A DNA stretch of 64,000 nt from Frateuria_A sp051900415 (GCF_051900415.1 NZ_JBHZGL010000001.1:434001-498000), one strand, 5' to 3'. Counted from the first letter of the stretch, positions 1 to 8,040 are shown. The notes: generated by a model not told the origin, from the letters alone. Made by a program: numbers and translations.

Positions 1-300
1 CAGAGCAATTTCCACGGCATCGGCGCGGCGCCGCTGTACCTGCTCTGCGGCGTGACCGTCATCGCCGTGCACGCGGTCCTGCTGGTCGGTTTCGCCAAGC
101 TGTTCCGCTTCGATCTCTACCTCTGCGGGATTTCCTCGCTGGCGCACATCGGTGGCGTGGCGGCTACGCCGGTGCTGGCGGCGAGCTATTCGCGCGCGCT
201 GGTGCCGGTCGGCATCCTGCTCGCGCTGCTGGGTTACATACTGGGCACCGGCTTCGGCCTGCTGGTGGCGTCGATCATGTCGACGCTGGCGGGATCGTGA
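1..300 (+). CDS. DUF819 family membrane protein, C-terminal part
   Basis: The reading frame is open from the first base of the window and ends at TGA 298-300, so only the last 99 residues are present. They are strongly hydrophobic, with about three membrane segments. A stretch around residues 50-62 (AHIGGVAATPVLAASY) resembles the conserved Asn/Gly-Gly-Pro-Ala-Thr region of DUF819 (YjcL-like) permeases, and the ending GYILGTGFGLLV matches the family's last helix. DUF819 proteins are inner-membrane proteins whose substrate is, to my knowledge, not established. The gene precedes a murein peptidase and a dipeptide epimerase by less than 25 bases, so import of murein-derived peptides is a reasonable guess. 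Family assignment is fairly firm; function is inference. Confidence 0.7.
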   Translation, partial: QSNFHGIGAAPLYLLCGVTVIAVHAVLLVGFAKLFRFDLYLCGISSLAHIGGVAATPVLAASYSRALVPVGILLALLGYILGTGFGLLVASIMSTLAGS

Positions 301-320
301 CAGCCATGAGGACCACGACC

Positions 321-1721
321 ATGCGAACTTTTCTCTCTTCGGCGCTGCTGGCCCTGCTGCTGGCGGCCACGCCGCTGCATGCGCGCGACCAGGCTTCGAC
401 CTTGCCGGTGCCGCCTTCGGGCGTGCTCGGCGTGGGCGAGGCCCAGCTGACCCCTGCGTTCTGGATCGGCCTGCAGCCGCAGCCGGACAAGGTGATCCTG
501 AGCCGCCAGCAGATCGCGGCGCAGAACGCGGCGCTGTTCGCGCAGGACAAGTCGATGCATGAACTGCGCGCGCTGCCGGCCACCCTCAATGGTGCGCAGG
601 TGCGCGGCTGGATCGAGGATCTTGCCGATGCGCCGTCCAGGCCGCTCTACGACGTCGACGGCAAACCGGTGCCGGCCGCCACGCTGAAGCGCATCGTCGA
701 CGCCCGCGCGCTCGATGCCATCCCGGCGAGCCAGAAGACGCGTTATGGCATGGTCGTGCGCCGCGCTGCGCTGCGTACGTTCCCGACCACGCTTCGCGTG
801 TTCCGCGAAGCGGGCGATACCGACATCGACCGCTTCCAGGAGACTGCCGAGTTTCCCGGCACCCCGGTGGTGATCGCCCACGCCAGCCGTGACGGCCGCT
901 GGCTGTTCGTGGTGAGTCCGCGCTATGCCGCCTGGACCGAGGCGACCAACATCGCCGAAGGCAGCAAGGAAGCCGTGCTCGGCTACGCCGACAAGACGCC
1001 CTACCGCGTCGTCACCGGGGCCAAGGTCTACACCGTCTATACCCGCGAGGCGCCGGCCGTCTCGCAGGTGGAGCTGGACATGGGCACGCGCGTGCCGGTG
1101 CTCACCGACTTGGCCGCGGACCAGCCGGTCAACGGCCAGACGCCCTACGCCGCGCACGTGGTCGAGCTGCCGGTGCGCAAGGCCGACGGCTCGCTCGCCT
1201 TCAGCCCTGCGCTGATCCAGAAGAACGCCGACACCGCGCCCGACTACCTGCCGCTGACCCCGCGCAACCTGATCACCCAGGCGTTCAAGTTCCTGGGCGA
1301 GCGCTACGGCTGGGGTCATGCCTACGACGGGCGGGACTGCTCCGGCTTCGTCTCGGACGTCTATCGCTCGATGGGCGTCGAGATGCCGCGCAACACCTCC
1401 AGCCAGGGCGTGAGCCCGGCCTTCGCGAAGCAGGGCTTCGGCAAGGACAGTTCGCACGCCGAACGCCTGCGTGCCGCGGAGAACCTCGAGCGCGGCGACC
1501 TGATCTACATCCCCGGCCACGTGATGATGTCGCTGGGCCAGTGGCAAGGGCAGCCGTGGGTGATCCATGACGTGCTGGGCATGAGCTATCGCATGGCCGA
1601 CGGCTCGATCAAGCGGGTCACGCTCAACGCCGTGTCGGTGACGCCACTGCTGCCGATGCTCGCCGGCAAGGATTCCACCTTCATCGACCACATGACCAGC
1701 ATCGTGCGCATGCGGCCCTAG
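321..1721 (+). CDS. NlpC/P60 family murein endopeptidase with SH3-type domain, exported
   Basis: The protein has 466 residues with an N-terminal signal peptide (MRTFLSSALLALLLAATPLHA). The middle (about 150-290) looks like the SH3-like region found before many NlpC/P60 domains. The C-terminal part is an NlpC/P60 cysteine peptidase: Cys340 in DCSGFV, His400 in GHVMM and His416 in VIHDV form the likely catalytic triad. Such enzymes cut gamma-D-Glu-diamino-acid bonds in stem peptides, releasing L-Ala-D-Glu, the substrate of the epimerase encoded next. ATG 321 is chosen because GAGGA at 308-312 sits 8 bases upstream; GTG 297 and ATG 306 are in frame but lack a good site and would spoil the signal peptide. 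The gene follows the DUF819 gene with a 20-base gap. Confidence 0.85.
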   Translation: MRTFLSSALLALLLAATPLHARDQASTLPVPPSGVLGVGEAQLTPAFWIGLQPQPDKVILSRQQIAAQNAALFAQDKSMHELRALPATLNGAQVRGWIEDLADAPSRPLYDVDGKPVPAATLKRIVDARALDAIPASQKTRYGMVVRRAALRTFPTTLRVFREAGDTDIDRFQETAEFPGTPVVIAHASRDGRWLFVVSPRYAAWTEATNIAEGSKEAVLGYADKTPYRVVTGAKVYTVYTREAPAVSQVELDMGTRVPVLTDLAADQPVNGQTPYAAHVVELPVRKADGSLAFSPALIQKNADTAPDYLPLTPRNLITQAFKFLGERYGWGHAYDGRDCSGFVSDVYRSMGVEMPRNTSSQGVSPAFAKQGFGKDSSHAERLRAAENLERGDLIYIPGHVMMSLGQWQGQPWVIHDVLGMSYRMADGSIKRVTLNAVSVTPLLPMLAGKDSTFIDHMTSIVRMRP

Positions 1722-1725
1722 CGGT

Positions 1726-1795
1726 CCGTAGGGTGGGCTTCAGCCCACCACACGTTCCCACGCAGAGGGCCGGTGGGCTGAAGCCCACCCTACGG
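1726..1795. repeat. REP-like inverted repeat, family A copy 1
   Basis: Two arms, GGGTGGGCTTCAGCCCA and its near-exact complement TGGGCTGAAGCCCACCC, flank a spacer of about 27 bases. Each arm is itself partly palindromic (GGGCTTCAGCCC). Further family A copies lie at 3781, 22742, 45803 and 49434. It fills the gap between the peptidase and epimerase genes and may stabilise or attenuate the mRNA. Confidence 0.8.
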
Positions 1796-1814
1796 AAACC
1801 AAGACAAGAACATC

Positions 1815-2912
1815 ATGAAGATCACAGACATCCAGTTCGGCATGCTGCGGGTGCCCCTGAAGACACCCTTCAAGACCGCGTTGCGCACCGTCAACCAGGT
1901 CGAGGACATCGTGGTGATGGTGCACACCGATACCGGCCAGGTCGGCTACGGCGAGGCGCCGGCCACCGCGGTGATCACCGGCGACACGCACGGCTCGATC
2001 GTGGATGCGATCCGCCACTACATCTCGCCTCGGCTGATCGGCCAGGAGGTGGCCAACCTCAACCGCCTGACCCATCTGGTACAGGGGTCGATGGAAAAGA
2101 ACTCCAGCGCCAAGGCCGCGGTGGAGATCGCCCTGTACGACCTGTGGGGTCAGCTCTACGGCGCGCCGCTGTACAAGCTGCTCGGTGGCGGCGATCCGGT
2201 GATCACCACCGACATCACGATCAGCGTCGACTACATCGACAAAATGGTGGCCGACTCGGTGGCGGCGGTCGAGCGCGGCTTCGAGTCGCTGAAGATCAAG
2301 GTCGGCAAGGACATCGGCGTCGACATCGAGCGGGTCAAGGCGATCTACGCGGCAGTCGAAGGGCGCGCCTTGCTGCGCCTGGACGCCAACCAGGGCTGGA
2401 CCGCCAAGCAGGCGGTTTACGCGCTGCAGACACTGGAAGAGGCCGGCATCAAGCTGGAGCTGGTCGAGCAGCCGGTCAAGGCGCGCGACCTCGAAGGCAT
2501 GCGCTACGTCACCGAGCGCGTACACACGCCGGTGATGGCCGACGAGAGCGTGTTCGGCCCGATGGAAGTGATCGAGCTGATCCGCATGCGCGCGGCCGAC
2601 ATCATCAATATCAAGCTGATGAAGACCGGCGGCATTTCCAATGCGATCAAGATCGCCGACATCGCCCAGTTGCACGGCATCGACTGCATGATCGGTTGCA
2701 TGCTGGAGACCTCGATCAGCGTGGCGGCGGCCGTGCACGTGGCGGTGGCCCGTGCCGACGCGATCAGCAAGATCGACCTGGACGGCCCCTCGCTGGCGCA
2801 GTTCAACCCGGTCGACGGTGGGGTAATCTTCAACGAATCGGAAATCTCCGTGACCGACGCCCCGGGCCTCGGCATCCGCGAGATCAGGGGCCTGGAGAGG
2901 ATCGCGGACTGA
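1815..2912 (+). CDS. L-Ala-D/L-Glu (dipeptide) epimerase, enolase superfamily
   Basis: A 365-residue muconate-lactonizing-type enolase superfamily protein. The signature residues are visible: the KxK pair Lys160/Lys162 on strand 2, metal ligands Asp190 (DANQGW), Glu218 (VEQP) and Asp243 (ADES), the opposite-face base Lys267 (NIKLMK), and Asp321-x-Asp323 on the last strand, the motif that holds the dipeptide amino group in Ala-Glu epimerases. The enzyme inverts the alpha carbon of the second residue, turning L-Ala-D-Glu from murein into L-Ala-L-Glu, which ordinary peptidases can cut. The upstream NlpC/P60 peptidase and downstream RpiR regulator fit murein recycling. The specificity is inferred from motif and context; other dipeptides are possible. 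Confidence 0.88.
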   Translation: MKITDIQFGMLRVPLKTPFKTALRTVNQVEDIVVMVHTDTGQVGYGEAPATAVITGDTHGSIVDAIRHYISPRLIGQEVANLNRLTHLVQGSMEKNSSAKAAVEIALYDLWGQLYGAPLYKLLGGGDPVITTDITISVDYIDKMVADSVAAVERGFESLKIKVGKDIGVDIERVKAIYAAVEGRALLRLDANQGWTAKQAVYALQTLEEAGIKLELVEQPVKARDLEGMRYVTERVHTPVMADESVFGPMEVIELIRMRAADIINIKLMKTGGISNAIKIADIAQLHGIDCMIGCMLETSISVAAAVHVAVARADAISKIDLDGPSLAQFNPVDGGVIFNESEISVTDAPGLGIREIRGLERIAD

Positions 2913-3763
2913 TGTCCCCGCTGGTCAAAATCCGTTCGGAGCGCGACCAGATGTCGGCGGTGGAGCGGCGCATCGCCGACTTCATCCTGGAAAACGCGCA
3001 CCTGCTGCGCGACTACTCCTCGCAGCAATTGGCCAACGCCCTGGGGATCAGCCAGTCCAGCGTGGTCAAGTTCACCCAGAAGCTCGGCTTCAAGGGTTAT
3101 CCGGACCTGAAGTATTCGGTCGGCGAGGCGATCGCGCGCGCCGACAACGGCGATGCGCCAGCCATGGAGCGCGCCGGCAGCGGCGAGGAAGAAGGCCCCG
3201 GCGCGCTGTGGCGGCGCAAGTCGGAGGCGGAAGAGGCCACGCGGCTGATCAATCCGCCCGAGGTGATCGACACGATCGCCGCGGCGATCGAGCAGGCCGG
3301 GCGCGCGGGCAAGGTGTTCATCATCGGCCTGGGCGAGGACGACATCTACGCGCGCAACTTCGCGCTGCGGTTGTCGCTGCTGGGCATCCTCACCGTGCAC
3401 AACTTCGACACCGCGCGGATGACCGCGAACGTCTCCGCCGCCGGCGCCGGCGACGTGCTGCTGGTGTTTTCCGAGCACGGCAACCATCCGGCGCTGTGCA
3501 AGATCGCGCGCTACTTCCGCGAGCGGCGCGGGCAGGTGATCACCGTCACCCGGCACACCGCCAACCCGCTGCGCACGCTGGCCGACATCCAGCTGCTGGT
3601 CAGCGCGCACGACGAGCGGCCCTACATCCAGCCGCTGCTGTATCAATCGGCGCTGCAGCACCTGCTCGACTGCGTGTTCGTGCTGCTGTGCGAGAGCCAC
3701 GACGACCGCCATGCGCAGTTGCTGGCGAATCTCGAGCGCATCCAGTTGATGCTGGAGCCCTGA
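2912..3763 (+). CDS. MurR/RpiR family transcriptional regulator
   Basis: 283 residues. Residues 1-77 form the RpiR helix-turn-helix (YSSQQLANALGISQSSVVKF); residues about 115-265 form a SIS sugar-phosphate-binding domain (KVFIIGLGEDD near its start). The start codon overlaps the epimerase stop (TGATG at 2910-2914), so the two are translationally coupled. Family members sense phosphosugars; MurR of E. coli senses MurNAc-6-phosphate and represses murein sugar catabolism. A murein-linked ligand is therefore plausible, but the SIS pocket here could bind something else. It probably controls this cluster. Confidence 0.88.
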   Translation: MSPLVKIRSERDQMSAVERRIADFILENAHLLRDYSSQQLANALGISQSSVVKFTQKLGFKGYPDLKYSVGEAIARADNGDAPAMERAGSGEEEGPGALWRRKSEAEEATRLINPPEVIDTIAAAIEQAGRAGKVFIIGLGEDDIYARNFALRLSLLGILTVHNFDTARMTANVSAAGAGDVLLVFSEHGNHPALCKIARYFRERRGQVITVTRHTANPLRTLADIQLLVSAHDERPYIQPLLYQSALQHLLDCVFVLLCESHDDRHAQLLANLERIQLMLEP

Positions 3764-3780
3764 TGCGTGTGCATCGTCCC

Positions 3781-3850
3781 GCAGGGTGGGCCTCAGCCGG
3801 CCACGCCCGCTCCGCCCGATCCACCGTGGTGGGCTGAAGCCCACCCTACG
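3781..3850. repeat. REP-like inverted repeat, family A copy 2
   Basis: The left arm GCAGGGTGGGCCTCAGCC is diverged; the right arm GGTGGGCTGAAGCCCACCC matches copy 1. It lies between the regulator stop and the ribosome binding site of the next gene. Confidence 0.7.
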
Positions 3851-3874
3851 CCGTCCGTTCCGCGTGAGGTATCC

Positions 3875-4639
3875 ATGTCCGTCCGCCTGCCACTCCTGTT
3901 GATGCTTGCCCTTGCCGGCACGGGCCATGCACGGGCCGACGAACCGGGCGCCTGGTCCGATGCCCGCCAGATGGTGGTGGTCACCACGCCCGGCTGGAAC
4001 GTCGACCACGGCACCCTGCGCACCTACGCGCGCACCGCCAACGGCTGGAAGGAAATCGGCGCGCCCGCGCCGGTCACCATCGGCAAGGCCGGCGCCGCCT
4101 GGGGGCTGGGGCTGAATGCTCCGCGCCACGACGGTCCGGTCAAGCGCGAGGGCGACCTGTGCAGCCCGGCCGGCGTGTTCGACATCGGCGAGGCGTTCGG
4201 CTACGCGGCCAAGGCCGATACCGCCATGCCCTACCGCGCGCTGACTGCCAGCGATTACTGCGTCGATGTCAGCGGCTCGCCGCAGTACAACCGCATCGTC
4301 GACGCGGAGGTGGTGGGCGAGAAGGCCGTCGAAGGTTCGACCGAGCCGATGCGCCGCGACATCCACGTCCACGGCGACCAGCGCTACGCCCAGGGCTTCG
4401 TGATCGAGCACAACCCGCAGCAACGTGCGCGGGGCGGCAGCTGCATCTTTGCCCATCTGTGGAAGTCGCCGGTCGATGCGACCACCGGTTGCACCGCCAT
4501 GGCCCCTTCGCTGATGCATCGCCTGCTGGCCTGGCTGCGTCCGGACGATCATCCGGTGTTCGTGCTGATGCCCACACCCGCGTACGAAAAGCTGCAAGCC
4601 GACTGGCACCTGCCGGCGCTCGGGGATGCCGCCCGATGA
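3875..4639 (+). CDS. Exported L,D-transpeptidase (YkuD-fold) family protein
   Basis: 254 residues with a signal peptide (MSVRLPLLLMLALAGTGHA). The conserved core runs from IEHNP to the active-site stretch SCIFAHLW...TTGCTAM; Cys in TTGCTA is the expected nucleophile and His in FAHLW its partner. This is the secreted YkuD subfamily with the T-x-GCTA signature, not the SHGC type of the main cross-linking enzymes. Such proteins act on murein stem peptides in the periplasm, as transpeptidases or carboxypeptidases; which applies here cannot be told. ATG 3875 is favoured by GAGG at 3865-3868 and the signal peptide. The stop overlaps the symporter start (ATGA), tying it to the murein-peptide cluster. 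Confidence 0.75.
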   Translation: MSVRLPLLLMLALAGTGHARADEPGAWSDARQMVVVTTPGWNVDHGTLRTYARTANGWKEIGAPAPVTIGKAGAAWGLGLNAPRHDGPVKREGDLCSPAGVFDIGEAFGYAAKADTAMPYRALTASDYCVDVSGSPQYNRIVDAEVVGEKAVEGSTEPMRRDIHVHGDQRYAQGFVIEHNPQQRARGGSCIFAHLWKSPVDATTGCTAMAPSLMHRLLAWLRPDDHPVFVLMPTPAYEKLQADWHLPALGDAAR

Positions 4640-5874
4640 GCCCCACCGCGCGCGTGCTGGGCGGCCTGGCGGCCGGCGCCATCCTCGGCCTGGCCCTGGC
4701 GGCATGGAACCCGCTGGTCGCCACGCAGGTGGCCGACGTGGTGCAGCCGATCGGCAAGCTCTGGCTGAACGCCTTGCAGATGACCGTGGTGCCCCTGGTG
4801 CTGGCGCTGGTGGTGGTGGGCGTCAACACGGCGACCGACGCGGCGGCCTCCGGACGCATCGCGCGGCGGGCAATCGTGGTGTTCATCCTGCTGTTGCTGC
4901 TCGGCGCCTTGTTCACCGCGGCCGCCGCGCCGGCGCTGTTCTCGCTGTTCCCGCACAACCCGGCGCTGCGCACCGCGCTGGATCATGCGGTCGTCGGCAC
5001 GGCCGCCCAGACCGGCCCGGTGAGCTGGTCGGCAGCGCTGGTGGCGATGATCCCCAGCAACGCGATCATGGCCGCCGCGCAGAGCGCGATGCTCCCGCTG
5101 GTGGTGTTCGCGCTGTTCCTGGGCTTTGCGCTCACGCGCATCGCGCCGGCGCGGCGGGCGATGCTGGTGGAGTTCTTCCAGGCCATCGCCGACGCCATGA
5201 TCGTGATCGTGCGCTGGGTGCTGTGGGTGGCGCCGCTGGGTGTGTTCGCGCTGATCCTGGGCGTATGCGCGCGCTCGGGACTGGGCATGCTCAGCGCGCT
5301 GGGCGTGTACGTGCTGGCGGAGATCGTGCTGTATTTGGCGGTCACCGCGATGATGTACGCGGTGGCGGTGATCTGGGGCGGCGAGAAGCTGCGCCGCTTC
5401 GCCAGTGCGTTGCTGCCGCCGCAGGCGGTGGCGATCAGCACGCAGTCGTCGCTTGCTTCGCTGCCGGCGATGCTCGAAAGCGCCGAGCGGCGGCTGGGCT
5501 ACCCGAAGCAGGTCAACTCGTTGGTGCTGCCGATGGCGGTCACCCTGTGCCGCCTGACCAGCCCGGTGCAGTACCTGACCTCGGCCGCGTTCATCGCCTG
5601 GGCGTATGGCATCGACCTGTCGGCCACCCAGCTGGTCGCCGGTGCGGTGCTGGCGGTGGTGATCAGCCTGGGCTCGGTGGGCCTGCCGGGCGCGGTCACC
5701 TTCATCGCCACCAACCTCCCGGTGGCGCAGTCGATGGGCCTGCCGGTCGGGCCGCTGGGCCTGATGCTGGCGGTCGACACGCTGCCCGATGCTTTCGCCA
5801 CCCTCGGCAACGTCACAGCGGACGTCACCGCCACTAGCGTGGTGGCAAGGCAGTCGCGCCGCGACGCCCCATGA
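4636..5874 (+). CDS. Dicarboxylate/amino acid:cation symporter (glutamate transporter type)
   Basis: 412 residues, hydrophobic, about eight transmembrane helices plus two re-entrant hairpins. Diagnostic pieces of the DAACS/SDF family are present: the serine-rich hairpin STQSSLASLP (about 265-275), hairpin 2 (PGAVTFIATNLPVA) and the final substrate helix with DTLPDAFATLGNVTAD. In that helix the arginine usual in glutamate and aspartate carriers (D-x3-R-T) is replaced, so a substrate without a second carboxylate, for example a neutral amino acid, is possible. The start overlaps the preceding stop by four bases. In context it probably imports an amino acid released by murein peptide hydrolysis. 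Confidence 0.85.
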   Translation: MSPTARVLGGLAAGAILGLALAAWNPLVATQVADVVQPIGKLWLNALQMTVVPLVLALVVVGVNTATDAAASGRIARRAIVVFILLLLLGALFTAAAAPALFSLFPHNPALRTALDHAVVGTAAQTGPVSWSAALVAMIPSNAIMAAAQSAMLPLVVFALFLGFALTRIAPARRAMLVEFFQAIADAMIVIVRWVLWVAPLGVFALILGVCARSGLGMLSALGVYVLAEIVLYLAVTAMMYAVAVIWGGEKLRRFASALLPPQAVAISTQSSLASLPAMLESAERRLGYPKQVNSLVLPMAVTLCRLTSPVQYLTSAAFIAWAYGIDLSATQLVAGAVLAVVISLGSVGLPGAVTFIATNLPVAQSMGLPVGPLGLMLAVDTLPDAFATLGNVTADVTATSVVARQSRRDAP

Positions 5875-5896
5875 CCCGAAAACTTTCCCCGCCGTT

Positions 5897-5965
5897 GTGG
5901 GAGCCCGCTTGCGGGCGATGCTCTTCGCGCCAGATCCAAAGCATCGCCCGCAAGCGGGCTCCTAC
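5897..5965. repeat. REP-like inverted repeat, family B copy 1
   Basis: The arms GGGAGCCCGCTTGCGGGCGA and TCGCCCGCAAGCGGGCTCC flank GCATC-bounded spacer DNA; the element is nearly a perfect long palindrome. Further copies are at 14857 and 31297. Confidence 0.8.
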
Positions 5966-5994
5966 ATGTTCGCTGACCTGACGATAGAGCTGAC

Positions 5995-7149
5995 ATGAGC
6001 CTGATCGAAACCGACGTGATCGTGATCGGCGCCGGCATGGCCGGTGCCTCGGTGGCCTACTTCCTCGCGCCGCACGCACGCGTGCTGGTGCTCGAGCGCG
6101 AGAGCTACGCGGGCATGCATTCGACCGGCCGCTCGGCCGCGCTGTTCAGCGAAACCTACGGCTCGCCGCAGGTGCGCGCGCTGACCCGTGCGACCCGGCC
6201 GTTTCTCGCCCGCCCGCCGCAGGGCTTTGCCAGCGCGCCGATCCTGACGCGACGCGGGGCGACCGTGATCGGCACCGCGGCGGATGCCGACCGGGTCCGC
6301 GCCGAGTACGAGGCGATCCTGCCGTACACGCGCGACCTCGAACTGCACGACGCCGCCCGCCTGCGCGCGAGCGTGCCGGTGCTGAGGCCCGAAGCGGCGC
6401 ACATCGGCATGCACGAACCCGGCGCGGCCGATATCGACGTCAACGAACTGCACCAGGGCTTCCTGCGCGGCCTGCGCGCGCGCGGCGGGCAGCTGCGCCT
6501 GGACGTGGCCGTCCGCGCGATCGAGCGCACCGCGGCCGGCTGGGAAGTCGACGCCGGCGAGACCGTCTACCGCGCACCGCTGCTGCTCGACGCGGCCGGC
6601 GCCTGGGCCGACCAGGTCGCACGGATGGCCGGTGTCGCGCCGCTGGGCCTGCAGCCGAAGCGCCGCTCGGCCTTCGTGTTCGAGCCGCCGGCCGGAGTGG
6701 ACGTGCATCGCTGGCCGTTCATCTGCGACGTTGCCGAGACCTTCTACTTCAAGCCGGACGCCGGGCTGCTGCTCGGCTCGGCCGCCAACGCCGACCCGGT
6801 CGACCCGCACGACGTGCAGCCGGAGGAGTACGACATCGCGCTCGGCATACACAACATCGAGCAGGCCACCACCATGGAGATCCGCCGCCCGACCCGCACT
6901 TGGGCCGGCCTGCGCTCCTTCGTCGCCGACGGCGACCTGGTCGGCGGCTTCGCTCCCGATGCGCCGGGCTTCTTCTGGGTCGCCGCCCAGGGCGGCTACG
7001 GCATCCAGACCAGCGCCGCCATGGGCGAGTCCTGCGCCAACCTGGCGCTTGGACGGCCGTTGCCCGGGCACCTTGCGGATGCGGGCCTTTCGGCCGCGAT
7101 GCTCAGTCCGCAGCGGCTGCGCTCTCCCGCCAGAGCGTCGGTGCCGTAA
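5995..7149 (+). CDS. FAD-dependent oxidoreductase, D-amino-acid/glycine oxidase (DAO) family
   Basis: 384 residues. The N-terminus has the Rossmann FAD motif VIGAGMAGASVA (residues 10-21) ending at the acidic Glu of LERE. The rest fits the DAO fold: a substrate-domain middle, DAAGAWAD (about 199-206) as the second FAD contact, and a C-terminal GGYGIQTS glycine-rich motif. DAO enzymes oxidise amino acids or imino acids to keto acids. As the last gene of a murein-peptide cluster, oxidation of a D-amino acid such as D-Ala is a natural guess; sarcosine- or proline-type substrates remain possible. The 3' end overlaps the convergent sigma-like gene by 47 bases. Confidence 0.8.
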   Translation: MSLIETDVIVIGAGMAGASVAYFLAPHARVLVLERESYAGMHSTGRSAALFSETYGSPQVRALTRATRPFLARPPQGFASAPILTRRGATVIGTAADADRVRAEYEAILPYTRDLELHDAARLRASVPVLRPEAAHIGMHEPGAADIDVNELHQGFLRGLRARGGQLRLDVAVRAIERTAAGWEVDAGETVYRAPLLLDAAGAWADQVARMAGVAPLGLQPKRRSAFVFEPPAGVDVHRWPFICDVAETFYFKPDAGLLLGSAANADPVDPHDVQPEEYDIALGIHNIEQATTMEIRRPTRTWAGLRSFVADGDLVGGFAPDAPGFFWVAAQGGYGIQTSAAMGESCANLALGRPLPGHLADAGLSAAMLSPQRLRSPARASVP

Positions 7150-7804
7150 CGAAGGCGAACTGGAGCTGGGTCGGGCGCCGCTCATGGCGAAAGCGGCGCC
7201 AGCCCCGGGGCTGCAGTGGCATACCATCGCGGCCGGTGCAGCGGATCGGCAACGCGTGCTGCCGGCGCGCAAGAGTGCGCGCACACGCCAAACAGCGATA
7301 GCAATGCGAAATCGAGATAAGCAGGCGGTCGGCCAGTCGCCGCACCTCATTACCGCTGCGGCCAACCAGAAACAGCCAGGCGCTGGCCTGTGACAGTTGA
7401 GCGTCCGGATCGGCGTCCCGTTGCGTTTCGAAGGTATCAAGTGCGAGCGACGGATCATAGCTTTCGTCCGCGGGTAGCACCTCGGTGAGAAGCTCGAGCT
7501 GGTCGTCGTCGGCATGTTTGCGCCGGTATCGCAAAGCGCGGCGGATGGCGGTTTCGGTGTAGCGGACGAAGTGCTGGTACAGGTGGCTCAGCAGCAGCCG
7601 GCCATAGGCCGGATCCGCGAAGCGCATTGCCACGCCCTTGCCGGACTGCAGTTCCCAGGCCACCAGCAATGCCTGCTGGCTGATGTCCTCGGCGCTGTAT
7701 TCACCGTTGGTCGCCTTGGCGATGCGGCGAAAGTCCGCTTGTCGCTCGGCTATGAACGACTGGTACAGGACGAAGTTTTCCGGTGTGATAAGGCTGTCAC
7801 CCAT
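7103..7804 (-). CDS. Divergent sigma-70-like protein, unknown role
   Basis: 233 residues. Residues about 20-50 (FRRIAKATNGEYSAEDISQQ, then ALLVAWEL) resemble sigma factor region 2, where DAED-type residues precede a helix contacting core polymerase. Residues about 140-175 (SGNEVRRLADRLLISISHCY) look like a degenerate region 4 helix-turn-helix, followed by a Cys-rich, basic tail (CYRCLAC; IRCTGRDG). Whether it is a working ECF sigma factor is uncertain: spacing is unusual and the -10-binding residues are not clear. ATG 7804 is preferred over ATG 7810 because AGGGA lies six bases upstream of it. The 3' end runs 47 bases into the convergent oxidase gene. It is encoded alone; no anti-sigma partner is visible. 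Confidence 0.55.
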   Translation of the reverse strand: MGDSLITPENFVLYQSFIAERQADFRRIAKATNGEYSAEDISQQALLVAWELQSGKGVAMRFADPAYGRLLLSHLYQHFVRYTETAIRRALRYRRKHADDDQLELLTEVLPADESYDPSLALDTFETQRDADPDAQLSQASAWLFLVGRSGNEVRRLADRLLISISHCYRCLACARTLARRQHALPIRCTGRDGMPLQPRGWRRFRHERRPTQLQFAFVTAPTLWRESAAAAD

Positions 7805-8034
7805 GTCCATTCCCTGGTGTCAAAAACTGCGCAGGGTACGGGTGGCTCGTGACGGAAAGGCGTGAACGTTCGATGGGTTCGTGATGGGCTGTCGGTCGGG
7901 CCCTCGGCCGACGCCGCTCCGGCGCGTCCACTTCGGGGCACCACCTCGCGACGTTAGGTAGGTCGCCATCTGCGACTCCGCCGGGACTCTCCCGCGGCAA
8001 GCTAGTGGCTGAAGCGTCGGCCACCTGGCCGGGC

Positions 8035-8040
8035 TATCAT
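8035..8040 (+). promoter_or_regulatory. Putative -10 box for trpG
   Basis: TATCAT lies 30 bases before the trpG ATG. The -35 region is poor. If used, it rules out the in-frame upstream start at 8005. The same hexamer precedes rplM. Confidence 0.35.

Noticed and set aside
234..1691. Long minus-strand frame of 485 codons opposite the NlpC/P60 gene
   Set aside because: High-GC shadow. Composition is Arg/His/Gly-rich without any family motif, while the plus strand has a clear peptidase.
3875..4639. Treating the L,D-transpeptidase as an odd enzyme with a missing SHGC motif
   Set aside because: Its T-x-GCTA and FxHxW form is normal for the secreted YkuD subfamily.
2504..4705. Minus-strand frame of 733 codons
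   Set aside because: It spans several well-identified plus-strand genes and has no recognisable domain.
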